Shown: in pieces, positions 14,280-29,200 of the stretch | Layout of the letters: each line of letters starts with the position of its first letter | Numbering within the stretch: the stretch's first letter is position 1 | DNA from: Echinarachnius parma | Taxonomy: Eukaryota > Echinodermata > Echinoidea > Clypeasteroida > Echinarachniidae | Length of the DNA stretch: 64,000 nucleotides | Direction: 5' to 3' | Assembly: GCA_037951105.1 (NCBI GenBank) | Contig: JBAMJV010003374.1 | Span: forward strand, 251,001-315,000 | Position numbers and translations under genes: made by a program | Notes under the pieces: model-generated | Told to the model about the DNA's origin: nothing | Databases searched by the model: none | Seen by the model: only the letters and a program-made list of their open reading frames with translations

Positions 14280-17200
14280 ACCATGACAATAGGCATGTAC
14301 CTGTGCACGTGGACCCCCCGTAGCCGGCTAAGCACGGGCAGGTGTACGATCCGGGCGAGTTGGTGCACGTCGACTGAGTGGGGCAGTTGTCGGTCGATGT
14401 CGCGCATTCGTCGACGTCTGAGCAGGAGAACCCGTTGCCACTGAAACCGGTGTTGCATGCGCATGTGAAGTTGGCGAGTGTGTTCATACACGAAGCATTT
14501 TCGTCACAGGTATGAGTGGAGGTTGCACACTCATCGGTATCTGTGTTCATGTGTGTGGAGGTGGAGGGAAGTGGATTATAGTTCGGCCCCAAAATATATC
14601 AGTTTGTATGAGTTGATACTACAACTATCTATCCCTATCTTAACTTTGGCAGAGGCAGGATAATCTTACAAACCACTATATCGGAATGCCACCAACTCGT
14701 TTGTGTTCACATGGTTGTCGAATTGTTTAAAGCAGATGGACGAAAAGAAAACGAATTTTGATTGTACTTTAATTGTACCATTTAACTATAAGTGATTTTA
14801 TATTGTTTACATTATAAATGTTGTTGAGAACGTGGAAGGTTAATACATCAAATCAGTAAACTTACCAGTACATGCCACCCCGCTTCCAGAGTATCCTGCA
14901 TTGCAAGAGCACGTAAAGGAGCCCATCGTGTTCGCACAATTCGCGTTAGGATCACATGGGGAGCCTGAACACTCGTCCACATCTAAAACAACAAATGCGA
15001 GTATTGATAGTGTATGTCATTATTATGGAATGTTATCAAAGTGTTTGTGCCATCAATAAATTGCTAAAACAATAGGGAAATCCTTCAAAAATGATGACAT
15101 ACAGTGTGCCCCTATTAGTTCGCGTGCCATCACCCCCTCCCTACCCGTCGGACCACGCTACACCACTAATGTGATGTGCAATATAAGATAGACTGAATGG
15201 CCCGTATTCACAAAGGAGGTTTGTAAAACCCTGGTTCAAACCGCGGTTTACATCTATGGAATGCCAATTGTAAACTGATGGAGAGAGAATGTAAATTCCT
15301 CACTTGTTAACAATGTTGATGGTACACATTCTCTCTCTCCATCAGTTTACAATTGGCATTCCATAGATGTAAACCGCGGTTTGAACCGGGGTTTGTACAA
15401 ACCTCCTTTGTGAATACGGGCCAATGACTTTAGTAATTATGCTACATCTTATTGGAGTGTACATTTTAATCAGTACATCTACGCTCACAGGAACAAAAGT
15501 CATCTCCAACCGTTGATTTGAATTTGTAGTTTTATGAACCGCGTAGGAACGGTTTTAAGCACCCTTGTACAGTAAAATATTGAGCAGCTATTCGCTAACC
15601 TGTTGCTGGTTGATTGTTTGATAGGGCATATTTGTAAATGTTTAATCATTAGTTGTTGCTATGGCCGGCAATCACAGACAAATACTTGTGGTCATTGATA
15701 TCCACTTTTGCTATAAACATGGTAAAGGTTATCATGAATATATAATATTACGTTATACTCCCTGAATGCCAGGCTGGAAATGAAGAATAAATTGAAAATA
15801 TTTTACTTCGTACAAAGGTTTAATTCATAATCTGGACTATTAATTTGTTTAACTTGTCTGAAGAACTGACTCAATTGGATTTCTTGCAATTTAATTTTGC
15901 ACTCAGAGAGTTAACATCCGAATTACCAGGATTACTCACCAGTGCACGCAGTGAATCCACTTCCGGTGAACCCTGTTGAACAGGCACAGGTGTAAGAGCC
16001 AGCCGTGTTGCTACACACAGCGTTCGCCACACATGGGTTTGGGTTTGCGTTGCATTCGTTGATGTCTTTAGACGGTTGAATTAGATAGAATAATTAAATA
16101 AAAGTATATTCAGCACTGCTCACTTCGAATGAAAAAAATCAGCACATCTTATTAACTTAAGTTACTGTGACACAAATAGTATCATATACATCTGACAATG
16201 ATTCCACTTAGAATAAACTGATAATTACAATTTCAATATACCTTTCGTATAAGTTGAAGCAATTGGCTATTACGGATGCCAGCTAGTAAGCTGCAAATCA
16301 AGCGGCCAAAAATTGAATAGTGATGTGTATAGAAAATCAAAAGAGTACGCCCGGTTTTTTAGATGACCATCGCATGAATTCACGCTTCTTCCTGAAAACT
16401 GACATCACTGGTTAATGAACACACCTGCACAGGCCGTCCCGTTGTACCCTAAGTTGCACTGACAAGTGAACGACCCTTCTGTGTTGGTACAGGCTGCATT
16501 GGTAACGCACGCTGACGGATTCAAACACTCATTCACGTCTGTAAATGGAGAGAAAAGATCGGGGTCAAGATTGGTAACTAAGTTCTATTTGCAATTTATC
16601 AGAATTTAGTGAAAGGAATAGTTAGTCTTAAAGCTTTTCAAGACATATCATTAATTGTTGATATATTTAGATGATTCTTAGAGGAGTTTATTGATATATA
16701 ACATTACGTCCTGTAAACTGAGATGGTAGTGAAAGATCAAACCATCGTTATCTGTTCATTTGATAACCTAATCAAATGCAGATAACACTGAATCTATTTA
16801 CATCGATTTGCAGATCAACTTGCTCTCGTCAACATTGGACAATTATTGGTTAAAACATTCTTAGATCGATAACAAGCGTTCACCATTGCCTTTTAAATGT
16901 TATTTTCGATATCACTTGGATATATACAAGTATTCTATTAAATCTCTGTCAATGTCAACAATTACACCAGGATTGTGTAAACTACAACAAATTATCAATG
17001 CCATTTTAACCCCTGCTTTTAGTCGACCGTATACATTATACACTGTATACGTTAAAGGACCTAAAGAATACAACGTACTTTGACACTTGTTCCAAGTTGA
17101 TGACTTGAAACATATGTCTGCCAAAAAAAAAATCCATGAAAATAAACACAGTAGTGATTTAAGACTAATTTTCTAATGCCAAATCTCACTTAGCAGCCAG

Positions 17201-20200
17201 TTTACGCCCCAACCACATTTAGGGTCCGGAATCGGCAGCGTGATTGACATGTGATTGACAATTCAATGGCTTACGTCATGACGCGTCATCTACAGAATTT
17301 AGTTCATTAGTCCGTTCTTTAGATGACGTCACATTTTGGCAACTTAAAAGGGGCGTTCCCAGGACAATTAAATATTTACTAATTACACCAAAATTGATTG
17401 ATTTCATGAGAAATGACTGCCAACATTTTTTTCTTCAGGAAAAATTATGTATAGAGAGCCGAAGTGTGAAAATTAGGCAATCTAGACGCTGTAGTTCCTT
17501 TAATGCACTGCTGGTAGTATATAACGGCAGTACTAAGTGTCATATTAACCCTTCCCATAAGGGATCAATTGGTGAAGATAATCTGTGTTATACTTTCAAC
17601 CCGTAAGCATGTTATTTAAACTACCAAACCCTAATCATACTAATCAACCTTCAGTACAACACCAGTATTATATGTACCCTTCACATAAGGGAATATGTGG
17701 TGAATATGCTCTGTACACATCCCGTGATCATAGTATTTGAACTACAATAATCATACTGACTGATTGCCCTTCCCATTAGGGAACAACTAGTGCTCGTACG
17801 CTGAGATACGTGACCGGCTCTGGCAAAACCAGCAACTTTGACACAACATGTACAATTGAGCTTCTGATATGACGTTGTCGTGTGGATGTTTTCTTTATTT
17901 TGAGACCATTTTTATGCCGATCGGACAAAAATTGACGAAATTATGATTTTTTTTTAATTATTTGTCTTATTCTGCTAAAACGATGGAGATAGTTGAGGCT
18001 AAAGTTCAACACTCAGTTCAAAGTATATGTCATTCTTGATTTTTATCTTGAAGTGAATTATGTAAAGTGTCTAACTCCACGATTTTTTGTTGGAGCTTCC
18101 TCGTTTCTCTTCTACCGTGTTGTTGAGCTTATGGTAAGAGAAGAATAAAATAGGGTTATATTTTTTGTAAATGTCCCTTAAAGGGGAATTCCACCCCACA
18201 AATGTGATGTTTGCCATAAAATGAAGTGAATATGAAGAATCATGATCGAAAATCTGAGCCAAAACGGTAGAGCAATAAAAAAGTTATGACAGGATGAACT
18301 TTGCTCCGATTTTTAGTATTGTTCGCAATTGCTATCGATCGTGACGTCACTTGCGAGCTGCAGCCATTTTGACTTCTACATGGAAATTTTATAAAATTTA
18401 AGTTTTCTTAATAACAAAGCAAATTTATGAGCTTACAAATTCCAAAGAGGTGGGCCCATCGATATTCTTCTATGAATTCGTGAAAACAAGCAGAGAAAAA
18501 TTAATTTTTAGCAGCGAAAATGAGAAATAAGTGTATTTTCATGTACTAAAGCCATGGCGAGTTGCTCGTCAATGATTTTGCATATGGCGGCAATTTTGAA
18601 ACGATCGCTCATTACTACATGATGTTCAAATAGGTATAACTCCCGTGTTTCTTGTCTGATTTTGATCAAATTTTCACCAATTATGCCTCTTATTCTGCTT
18701 AATAACGAATGGTTTTATCAGGCCCGGAATACCCCTTTAAACCTAAAAAGACTGGGGGGGGGGGGGGGGGGGGCTGATTTAGCCCCCCCCCCCCCCCTCC
18801 GCTATTTTCGCGATTACTTCGAGAGCTTTTCCTAAGAGTCTTGCACAACTTTTGATACCAAATGTTCGCACACCCGGTCAACGGTCCATGTGTTATGTAA
18901 CATTTTTCGATCGCGTGTCACAGAAAATTTGATTTTTTTTTTTCTTTCTAATTCTTCCATGTATTAAACACAGTTTTTACATGCACTTTTTATGTTGCAG
19001 TTTTACACCCATCTTTTCACAAGTAATGTTAGTATTCCACTTTGGCATGGTGACAAAACTTATTGCATTCTCATTTGCATAAAACAATACAATATATAGA
19101 GACTAATACAAAGAAAAACAAAGAAAAACAAAGAAAAGGATAATAACAAAGAAAAAACATAGAAAACGGTAAAACTAAATCAATTTTCATGATTATCCTG
19201 TTGTTATATCAGAGATTGGGTAAATTTATATAATCTTACACCCGATTCACAAAAAGCACACAATAAGCCACCGTAAAAAAAAAAGGCACACGGTAAAATA
19301 CTGAAGGGATGACATCTTCTGTAATCTGATGGAGACGGTGGGATAATCTGTACAGTGATCCTATCCCTAACCCTAACCCTAACCCTAACCCTAACCCCTC
19401 AGATGGTACTTTACTGAGTACCTCGTCACCCAGGTGATAGGTGACAACATCTAAACAATATATTACCGTGTACTTTTTTGTCATCCCTTCAGTATTTTAC
19501 CGTGTGCCTTCTGTGTAATAGGTGAATCTTATCATGTATACTGCACCAGGAACACAATTTTGTTTGATAAGAATCACCAAATATTTAAAGAAATTCAAAA
19601 AATATGAAAAAAATGCAATTTTCGCATAATTAATTAGCGCTAATTAGCATAATATAAACAAATAATAATTAAACTATGCAATATTGTAGAGCTCATGGAC
19701 ATCTATCACCATGCCAAATTTGGAGTCGATCGGAGTTTGCCGAGAAAACTACAAAAACTACAAAAAAATACCATCTTTGCATAATTAATTAGACCGCTTC
19801 TGTAATGTATGCAAATAATATGCGTATGACGTAAGACTCCCCGTTGGCAAGCTTAACAATAGTAACTAGGTCCGGCAAGCTCCGGCAATTTTAGCTTGCC
19901 GGACCTAGTTACTATTGTTAAGCTTGCCAACGGGTAGTCTTACGTCATACGCATATTATTTGCATACATTACAGAAGCGGTCTATTACTTAGCTATAATT
20001 AACATATTCTAATCAATTTTTTTTGTTTTTACTTCGCAATATTGTAGACCTTATGGACATCTATCACGATGCCAAATTTGGAGTCGATCGGAGTTTCGGT
20101 TGCCGAGATCTAAGGGGAGGGGGCCCTTTTACCCCCCCCCCCCCCCCCCCGTTTTTTTTAAGGTTCAAAATAGCCCAGTCTTTTTAGGGTTAAGTATGAA

Positions 20201-23200
20201 GATAATTATTATTGATAATCTTTCAGCTGAAAGACGTTAGCTAACGTGTTTTGCCTAAAGTACAATTGTCGTACCTGGAATATTGGCTACTGTCCGACTA
20301 CACTTTTCGCATGCACTGTGTATACGGCAGCGCGTACCCGCGACTGTTTAGCAGTGCTATATCTTATGCGCGCGAATTCTGTACGTCTGTACTACGGGTG
20401 CGGATATCATCAAACAGACGAGTATTACTGCGACAAATCTACGGCAGGCCATCAGGATTCGGTGATAATATATGAACTCAATATTCCCTTTTTTTACGAG
20501 GTAAACAGTGTTCGTTTTCTTTCAAATTTTCACAAATCATCCATTGTATATTACAATGATATTGACATAGGATTGAAGTCTCAAATGTCTATTTCGGCAG
20601 AATTTTACACTTTACATGATTCACTTTAAGATATAGCCATTTTCCCCATGATATTTCGAATTTTGCATATCTCATCATAAACTAGAGAAGTTACTTAACA
20701 ATATGATTCTAAAATTTCCATTTCGTCCCTGAGGTCAATTTTTGACCTTTTCAGGCCATTTACGCAAAATCGTAAATGTGACGAAGTTCCTGGTTTTGCC
20801 AGAGCCGGTCTCATATTATATCAGCACATTACTAGTATAATAATAATAATATATCATTTACGAATTTGCACAGGGAATAACTAGAGAAGATTTTCTGTGC
20901 TATGATTGTAAGAATGACATTTGCCATAGAGTATAATGTGTATTGCATGTTTACCCTTCCCATAAGGGAGCAACTGGTGAAGATAATCTGCGCTTTGCTT
21001 TCAACCCGTAATCATGTGATTTGGACTATCAACACGTAATCAACACGTTACAATGAGGACAAACTGATGAGTATACTCTGTATTATACTTTAATTAGTAG
21101 TAATAATAATAATACTAATACTAATAATAGTATAGTTATTCTTTTTGGTAAAGCGTGTTTCGTCTACTGCATGTATGGATACAAACGCAGACCAACTGGC
21201 GATTTATTCCACACTGAAGGGCATTCTTTCTTGGGACCATCAACATTGATGTATCTACTCTGGAACGAATGTTATAGTTACCGTTATATTCTCCGTTATA
21301 ATTTTAACCCCTAATCATGGTATTTGAACAATCAAACCCGTTATCGCGGCATTTGAACTACAATATAATGACAGTGTCATGTACAACCTTCCAATAAGGG
21401 AGGAACTGGTGAGAGTACTCTGAGTGCGATATACTATTAACCCATGATTATGGTGATGTCTTTATTTTTAAATGGCAGTGCTATACAACTTGTGAAGGTA
21501 GTTTGGTATAATTAAAAGCTGAATTCATAGTAATTGTCATACATTGTAATGACTAATTAATTATTTACCCTTCCCAGAAGGGAGCAACTGGTGAATCGCT
21601 ATGCTTTCAAGCCGTAATTATCTGATTTGAACTACCAATCTATATTATGAGGAAATAACTGGTGATGATGCTCTGGGTGATAATATTAAGCTGTTATCAT
21701 ACTAAATACATTTAGTATAATGAATGTATCATAATATGTACCTTTTTTTAAAGGGTACAACTAATGGAGACTGTAACTGGTAATGGTGCTCTGTAGTATA
21801 TTATCAACCCGCAATCATAATGATTAATCTTCATTATAAGGGATCAGCTGGCAAATACACTCAGTGTTATACTACACGTTTGTAAGCATGGTATTTGAAC
21901 TATCATGACAGCATCATGTACCCTTGATAAGGGAATACTGGTGAAGATATTCTGTAATATAATTACAATCCAATATATTGGCAGTTCTATATTCTCCCCA
22001 CACGTAAATAACTGTGATGATACTCTTTGTCACACTATCAATACTTAGTGACACTATTATAGGTACCCTCAGGCAAGCAACTGGCGAAGATATTCTACAT
22101 ATTTTACAGGTTCTTAACAACCTTTAAACGCGTAGACTGCCCTAAACGTATAAGACAGTGTCATATGTACCCTTTCAAAGTCGATGTTACTAAATGGAAA
22201 GCTGTTTTTTAGAAAGCAAATACACTGACCAGAACAGTTCCGTAGGTTGGAATCGAGAAGGAAACCACTCGTGCAGGAGCAGTTGAAGGAGCCGTCCATG
22301 TTATTGCAAGTTTGCTCACATAGACTCATCGTCGTGCATTCATTGATATCTGTAAAACAAACAAGACACAGACATAACACATGTATGTATGTATCTTATC
22401 AATTATTATTTAGGATGAAATAACCAATTAATGATTGCTTTTAAAATAACAGGTGATTATAGAGTGACTTTGTTTTGTAATCAGGATAGTGGATTGGTTA
22501 GTGTATGTAATGTTCCTATATTACAATGTTCTCCATCTTTAAGATGATACATTAAATTGAGAGCATTCCCCTCCCTCGCATTTGAGCGCGTCGTTACGTC
22601 TACCTTTCACCTTATGAACAAGTGTGCACATAAATTAATCGTATAATGCTCACATTTCTGGGTTTTTCTAGGATATAAAAAACACAATAATAAAATGCTC
22701 TTCATGTTAAAGCTAGCAGTGACCAATGGGAATAGTACACCAAAGTATTCGCAATAAGATTTAGTTAAAGTCTACCAATAACTGTAGAAGAGACGACCAC
22801 AAGTATGACAGAGGGCAACAAGAGACCCTCCCTTGGGCTGTATAATATATGGTTAATGCGCCTAAAACACAGCCCTACAATATAAAAAAACAAGACAAAT
22901 TGCTCACCATCGGGACCAAATATATAATAAATGCAATCATACACAATTACATGCACATTATTATCAATAACATTTATTGTATAGCTCTGCTTTCCTTCAG
23001 ACTTAATACATATAATATGCATATTCATGGTTAGGGCAGTGCTATGTAATTATGTACCCTTCTCATGAGGGAAGGACTGGTGTAAATAATTTGTGTTTTA
23101 GTTTTGTTATCCGGCAACTCGTGGAAACAGTCCTCTGAAAATGATTCCAACGCTTATTTGAATACAAAATTCCTAGTAAATTTGAATTAAATTGGTTGAA

Positions 23201-26200
23201 AAACCCTCACTTATGGATAACAGTACCCTTCTGATAAGGGGGAAAAAAATGTGTTTTACCACCAACTCCTGGAAAATGTGTGTCGCTCAATTATAACGTA
23301 CCATTGCATGCACTCCCGACAAGCTGGTATCCGCTCTGCTCGCAGACACACATACCGGTAGTTCCGTCCAAAGAGATACACACAGCAGAGCTGCCACAGC
23401 TAGTAGCCATACTGACAGCTTCAGAGCACACTGAACTTGTATCAACTGGGAAATATAAATAAGGTTATTTGTTAGAAAATGTGTACTACTTGTATTTCTT
23501 TATAAATATTGAGTTCGAAGTGTGACAAGATGAATTGTTGGAATTAGGCATATTTAAATTTACCCATTTAATTCAATGTTACTTGGTTGTGCCTTTTGGT
23601 TTTCGAGGCAAGGACAACACATAATAATAGCCTAATGAAGACCAATTCTGGATGGCTTATGTACTTCGAAATAACATACAAAAACAACATACATTATTAT
23701 GTACAACCAGGTTGATTTCACCATCTTACAGTAAATAAACGATTATGATTTTTGTTAAATTATTTGTTGACATTGTATGCCCTACACGATCCGATGTTTC
23801 TGCATGTCGTCGTTTATAGTTAAAACCCTTTTCAAATAATTTCCTTTGTTCTGTTTCAACTTATCACTTGGTTACAGTTGGTGCATTATGGTAACTCTAT
23901 AACAAAACAATTATCTAGGTGTGAACAGGTTAACACATTAATAACATATTGCATATTGCATTTGCCATAGAGTTAATCAAGGATTATCGGATTACCATAT
24001 GGGAATACTCCTACATCGCTAGTCACTTACCCACGCACGTCCTGTTGTCAGGCTGAAGAGAGAAGCCGGTATCGCAACCACAGGAGAAGCCAGGGACTGC
24101 ATTGATACAGGTTTGTAAACAGTTGTCACTCTGCAGGGCACACTCGTCAATATCTAGGGCATCAATTAAAATGATAATACAGTCAAACCTGCTGTACATA
24201 CTACCTGTGTATAGCGACCACCTGCCCATAACGACCGCTTTCTGGCCACTGACAAATGTTACATGTGTTAATAAGCGACCTGCGTAATGCGAAATCCTTC
24301 CTTACGCAACCAGCGACCACCCTGTTGATGTTATTTGCAAATATCGGGTGTATCCCTTCAGACTACGCACTGCATATCTGTACTCCGATATAATATTGGT
24401 CCATTTAAGTTATCTGCAAATAATATGAACTCATTTTTCATATCGGTGTTTCATGTTTCGTAATTCATATTCAATATGCAGTACCATTGTAACATGATAA
24501 TTTGGAACTTTCCAGTATGGGTTTGTTAACGGCGAAAACAATGTGTTTAAATTCTTTGAAAAGAATTAGAAGTCCTTATCTAACCATAAATCTGCGCAAT
24601 AAGATATGATTGACATTCGTTACCACTGTGATTGATAATTTGTATTATACTGACCTAATGAAAAACAGCCATGCGGCTGATAGCGATTTTGTTATTTGCG
24701 TGTTTAAATACACAAAAGAAAGAAACAAAACAACCAACCAACAAACAAATCTATTTTTGGTCAGTAGTCATCCGTATCCATAAAAACCTGCTAAGCAGTC
24801 CATACCTGCACAAGTTCTGCCATCCGCGTTGAGCTGATACATAGCTAGGCATGAGCATGTGTAGCTTCCTAGGTTGTTCGTACACTGAGTATCGCACCCA
24901 TGAGCCCCAAGGCATTCATCAATATCTGGATACAATTATAAGTCAGTTAAGTCAATGTCAATGAATAAATCAACCATTATTTAAATACATAAATAAATAA
25001 AAAAGTATTCATTCAGACAGTCAATCAATCAATCAGCCAATATTTTAAAATTTTAGTCGATCAACAAAATAACATGTATTCATGTACAGTTATAGCATGC
25101 AATTAGCACTTGGCAAAAGCAATTGAGGTATAAGGGAAAACTTTTGTGTTGAATAATGAGTAAGGTGCGCCATGTAACACAACTTACCATCGCAGCCTCT
25201 GGCGTCGTTTGCTAGTTCGTAGCCCGCACCACAGCCACACGTGTAGCTACCGTCGTTGTTGATGCATGTATCGGCGCATCTATGGTCGGTTTCTACGCAC
25301 TCATCGATGTCTACAAATACGATACATCAGAGAGTGTTATTAGGGTCCATGTATTAGAATAGCATACTAGAACAGTTTGTCAAGAAAGCTTTGGGTACAC
25401 CGTTATGACGGACGGAAATGGCACGTGAACATACATACATAATTCGATAATCAGCATAAACATGATAAAAAGGGATTTAGTAACGTTGTCCAAAACCAGA
25501 AATCTCACACAGAACTCTAGTTGTTTTCTTTTATATTCGTATTACCAAAGGAAGCATAGAACCATGTTCGGTTTTTCGAGCTTCCCCTTCGTTCAAAAAA
25601 CATATTTACAATTTAAGTGTTAACATTTTTGATTATTCACTAGAAGTTATACATGTGCTGTACAAAGAGCTAGCGAGTATCATTTTGCATTTATGGTGAT
25701 TATTTGGCTATATAATATCAATTTAACATTGATTTTCACACATTACTCAGTGGGCATATACTCGGATCATAACAATGTACGGTTTATCAACCATTCACCC
25801 CCTTTTCCACATATTCAGAAAGTTACTAGATCCCTTTTAGAATATTTTATTGCAATGTTTGCAATTATAATGTTTTATAATTTTGTTAAACGAATACCCA
25901 ATATTTAAATAATTATAGAAAGTTTGTTGATTTCAAAAAAGGATTCATATGAACTTCATTAAGCACCCACATATTAAAGTAAGGCGACAATAGTCAATGC
26001 TGACGTATCACCAATAATTGAATATCAGCAATAACACAACCATAGTCTCGACCATTACCACAGCTACACAATAAGGAGGGCTTTAAGGAGTGTTACCTAT
26101 ACAGGTCACCATGTCTGTTTGCAAGCGATATCCAGAGGAACATTGGCATGAGAAGGATCCAGCCTCGTTTACACAGACACCAGTGCAGGTATTCAGGGCA

Positions 26201-29200
26201 GGGTCTGAACACTCGTCCACATCTGTAGAACGGGAAGTTCAAGGGAAGTTACGAACATTGGATGTGTATCATTCGGATACAATACAAGGTATTCGTGTTG
26301 GAGGCTATATCTAGGCCAAAAGCTATATTTGAATCATTTTATACATTGATTACAAATAGTATAGGCACGAAGCACATTAATATCTATATTTTATGTTGAA
26401 ACAATATATCTGTGTCTCCATAATTATGTTCATAAATTAAACTGCAATGACTTTTTTTTAGATAATGCAAAGACCCATTTCATAGAAGTATTTTGTTTGT
26501 TTGCCGGGGTTGATTTAAGCGCAGATCACATGAATTCAAAGGAAGCGTACGTTTATTGAAAGATGGTACGAACGAAATGGTACACATTATTAAGCTACTT
26601 ACCATTACAAATACCATTGACATCCTGGAAACCAGCAGAGCAGGTGCATGTGTAACTTCCATCTGTGTTGGTACATAGACCTCCAGTGCCGCATATCATG
26701 GGGAACAGTTCACACTCATCCTCATCTACAGGACAAATTAATGGATTAAATTAATCCAAAATACTCAAAACAAGAATAAAGGACTTTTGGGGGAGTATTA
26801 TTTGAATATCACATTAGGCACCTGTGTAAATATAATGTACATTGGTTGGGCCTCAAGTGCCGCATCATGGGGAACAGTGCTAATAGATATTTGCCCGATA
26901 GTATTTTTGGAACATTTCTGAATGGTTCAACACGATTAAAACACCTTATCTAAACGTTGTCAATATATCCGTGTAGGTAAATCTGTATGTCCCGTTTATT
27001 ATCAAGTACTAATCCAAAACATGCAAGCATATGACATCATTTGTTTGACTACAAAAGAATCCCTCGTAAATTTGGCCATGTTACCATACATTGATTGTGA
27101 TGCAAATATACTTCTAACATAATTCTAAAACAAATTAGAAAGTAAGCGCAAGTAGCAATGCGTTAATACATCCATGTGAGATTATGTCCTACCTGCTACA
27201 ACCACGAGACTGTTTGGTTCCAGTCTGTTCGTATTGGTTAATGCTTGTATGAATGCATCCATAAGACTGGTAGCAGTTATGGTGTTGGTTGTCGGTACAT
27301 CGACCCTGAACGTCACTGTAGCGCGCCCGTTGGTAATCGTATAACTGGTAAAGCTCACAGCAAGGACGTCATTAACTGCCGTAGTGCTGCCAAACAGTTC
27401 TTTGACCTGTCAGAGAGACATTAACAGTATTAAATATGTTCATCATTCGGATCTGTCAATAACATGAAAACTTATAAGGTCACACTATCTCAATCGCCCG
27501 TTGGTAATCGTATACCTAGTAAAGCTCACTGCAATGACGTCACTAACTGCCGTAGTGTGCAAGCAATTATTCGACCTGTCAGAGGGGCATTTACAGAAAT
27601 GACGTCCATCACTCGGATCTTCAGTTCAGTTCAGTTTATTTATTTCATTTTCACAGAACAAAATATTTATACAAATCCATATTTACTACAGAGAATAGAA
27701 CTATTTTTTCAACATAATCATGAATCAAAATGATACAGTGGTAAATCGGATTTAGAAAACAAACAAAATATAATATAAGCTGTGAAAATGGAGGGTCCTC
27801 TAAAAAGCCGAAGCTTGTAAAGTGAGAAACCCTCTGCAAACAAAATTTTGAGAATTGTGAGGAACAAAATGTAAAAGTATTTCGGTAACATGTTAAGATA
27901 ATACATAACTATATATAATTCTACTTTACGCCATGTGCAAGCCAAACAAAAATGAGTATTTGTAATAAATATGTTTGTATCTAACACTAAATCAAATAAC
28001 TTGGTACATGAACCAATACTAAATTTAATCAATATCAATTAATATAATACAAATAAGAGTATGAATATGTTGCCAAACGTGTTAGTAAACTAATAGGTTA
28101 GGGATGGCGGTACTATTATCAAAATTGAATTGAAATAATTTTACATAAACTAAATTAAAACGTCAATAAGCGGAGGTATATTTTTTTAATAAATAAGTTT
28201 TTAATCTTTTTTTAAAGCAATTCTTAAATGGGGCTGTTTTTACAATTTCAGGGAGAGAATTCCAAAATTTTGGGCCTTCATAAGAGTAAGAATGTTGAGC
28301 CAAACGCGTTCTAAGTAGGGGTAAATGAATGTCACCAGAGTGCCTGGTCGGATAACTGTGGATGGATTGATTAAACTGGAACATTGAATTAAATACTGCT
28401 GGTAATACATTGTGTTTATAATCATACATAAACAAGCCTAGCTGATACAGAAATAAGTCATTAATTTTCAGAACCTTATTATCAAAGAATAAGGGGTCAG
28501 TATGAGCCAGAAAATGAGTATGACTAATGATTCGAATTACCCTTTTTTGTAGTAAAATTATCTTATCTAGTAATGTCTGGCAAGCATTACCCCAAGCCAA
28601 CAGACCATAATTTAAATAAGGCAAAATTAAAGATGAATACAAGGTCAATAATGATTTGTTAGGGAGACAATTCTTCAATTTATTAATTACACCAATATTT
28701 CGGGAAATAATCCTACAGATTTTATCTAAATGAAATTTCCATGAAAGTTTGTCATCAATTATGACGCCTAAGAATTTTATATTAGAAACCTTCTCAAGTG
28801 GAGAGTTATCAACAAATATATCACTCGGTAAGGAACTGAGGGTGTGACTGAATAACATATACTTCGTTTTTTGTAAATTTAAGGAGAGCCGGTTAGCTCT
28901 TATCCATTGAGTGAGTTTTTGCAATTCAGAATTAATTATATTAACCAATTGAATAGGGTCATGGTGGGAATAAAACAGGGTGGTGTCATCAGCGAACAGT
29001 ATGAAAGACATTACATTTGAGGATCTACAAAAATCATTTATATAGAGGATAAACAAAAGTGGACCCAACAAACTACCTTGCGGAACTCCGCACTTAATGG
29101 AATGAACATTTGAGTTGGACCCATTTAAAGAAACAAACTGTTTTCTGTGAGATAAGTAACTTCTGAACCACTCCAAAGCCTTCCCACGAATACCATAGTG

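Larger units (their letters stand above)
18737..20193. mobile_element. G/C-tract element, copy 1
   Basis: Starts ttaaacctaaaaagactg then ~19 G, ends with a ~20 C run, then tagcccagtctttttagggt taa. It holds an internal palindrome with telomere-like repeats (19280-19515) and a second palindrome (19790-19985). Related to 51499-52288. No ORF. Confidence 0.8.
17812..20810. mobile_element. 3-kb TIR element with nested insertions
   Basis: A 21-bp perfect inverted repeat, GACCGGCTCTGGCAAAACCA plus G, bounds the segment (17812-17832 and 20790-20810). Inside are a complete MITE (18179-18740), a G/C-tract element (18737-20193), and palindromes. The outer element's own sequence amounts to about 370 bp left and 600 bp right with no convincing transposase. 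Confidence 0.8.
17540..23245. repeat. Degenerate ~100-130-bp minisatellite, interrupted
   Basis: Units contain variants of acccttcccataagggaaca, actggtgaagatactctgtg and caacccgtaatcatggtatt. Copies are visible near 17545, 17668, 17768, 20952, 21390, 21568, 21775, 21930, 22060, 23055 and 23225. The TIR element at 17812-20810 splits the array, and exon 22230-22349 lies inside it, so the repeat is intronic. Confidence 0.75.

Noticed and set aside
14169..14444. Plus-strand open frame with a His run
   Set aside because: Antisense shadow of two EGF modules and a CAT repeat.
20246..20629. 127-codon plus-strand open frame
   Set aside because: Lies in the right part of a TIR element, shows no domain motif and no splice or homology support.
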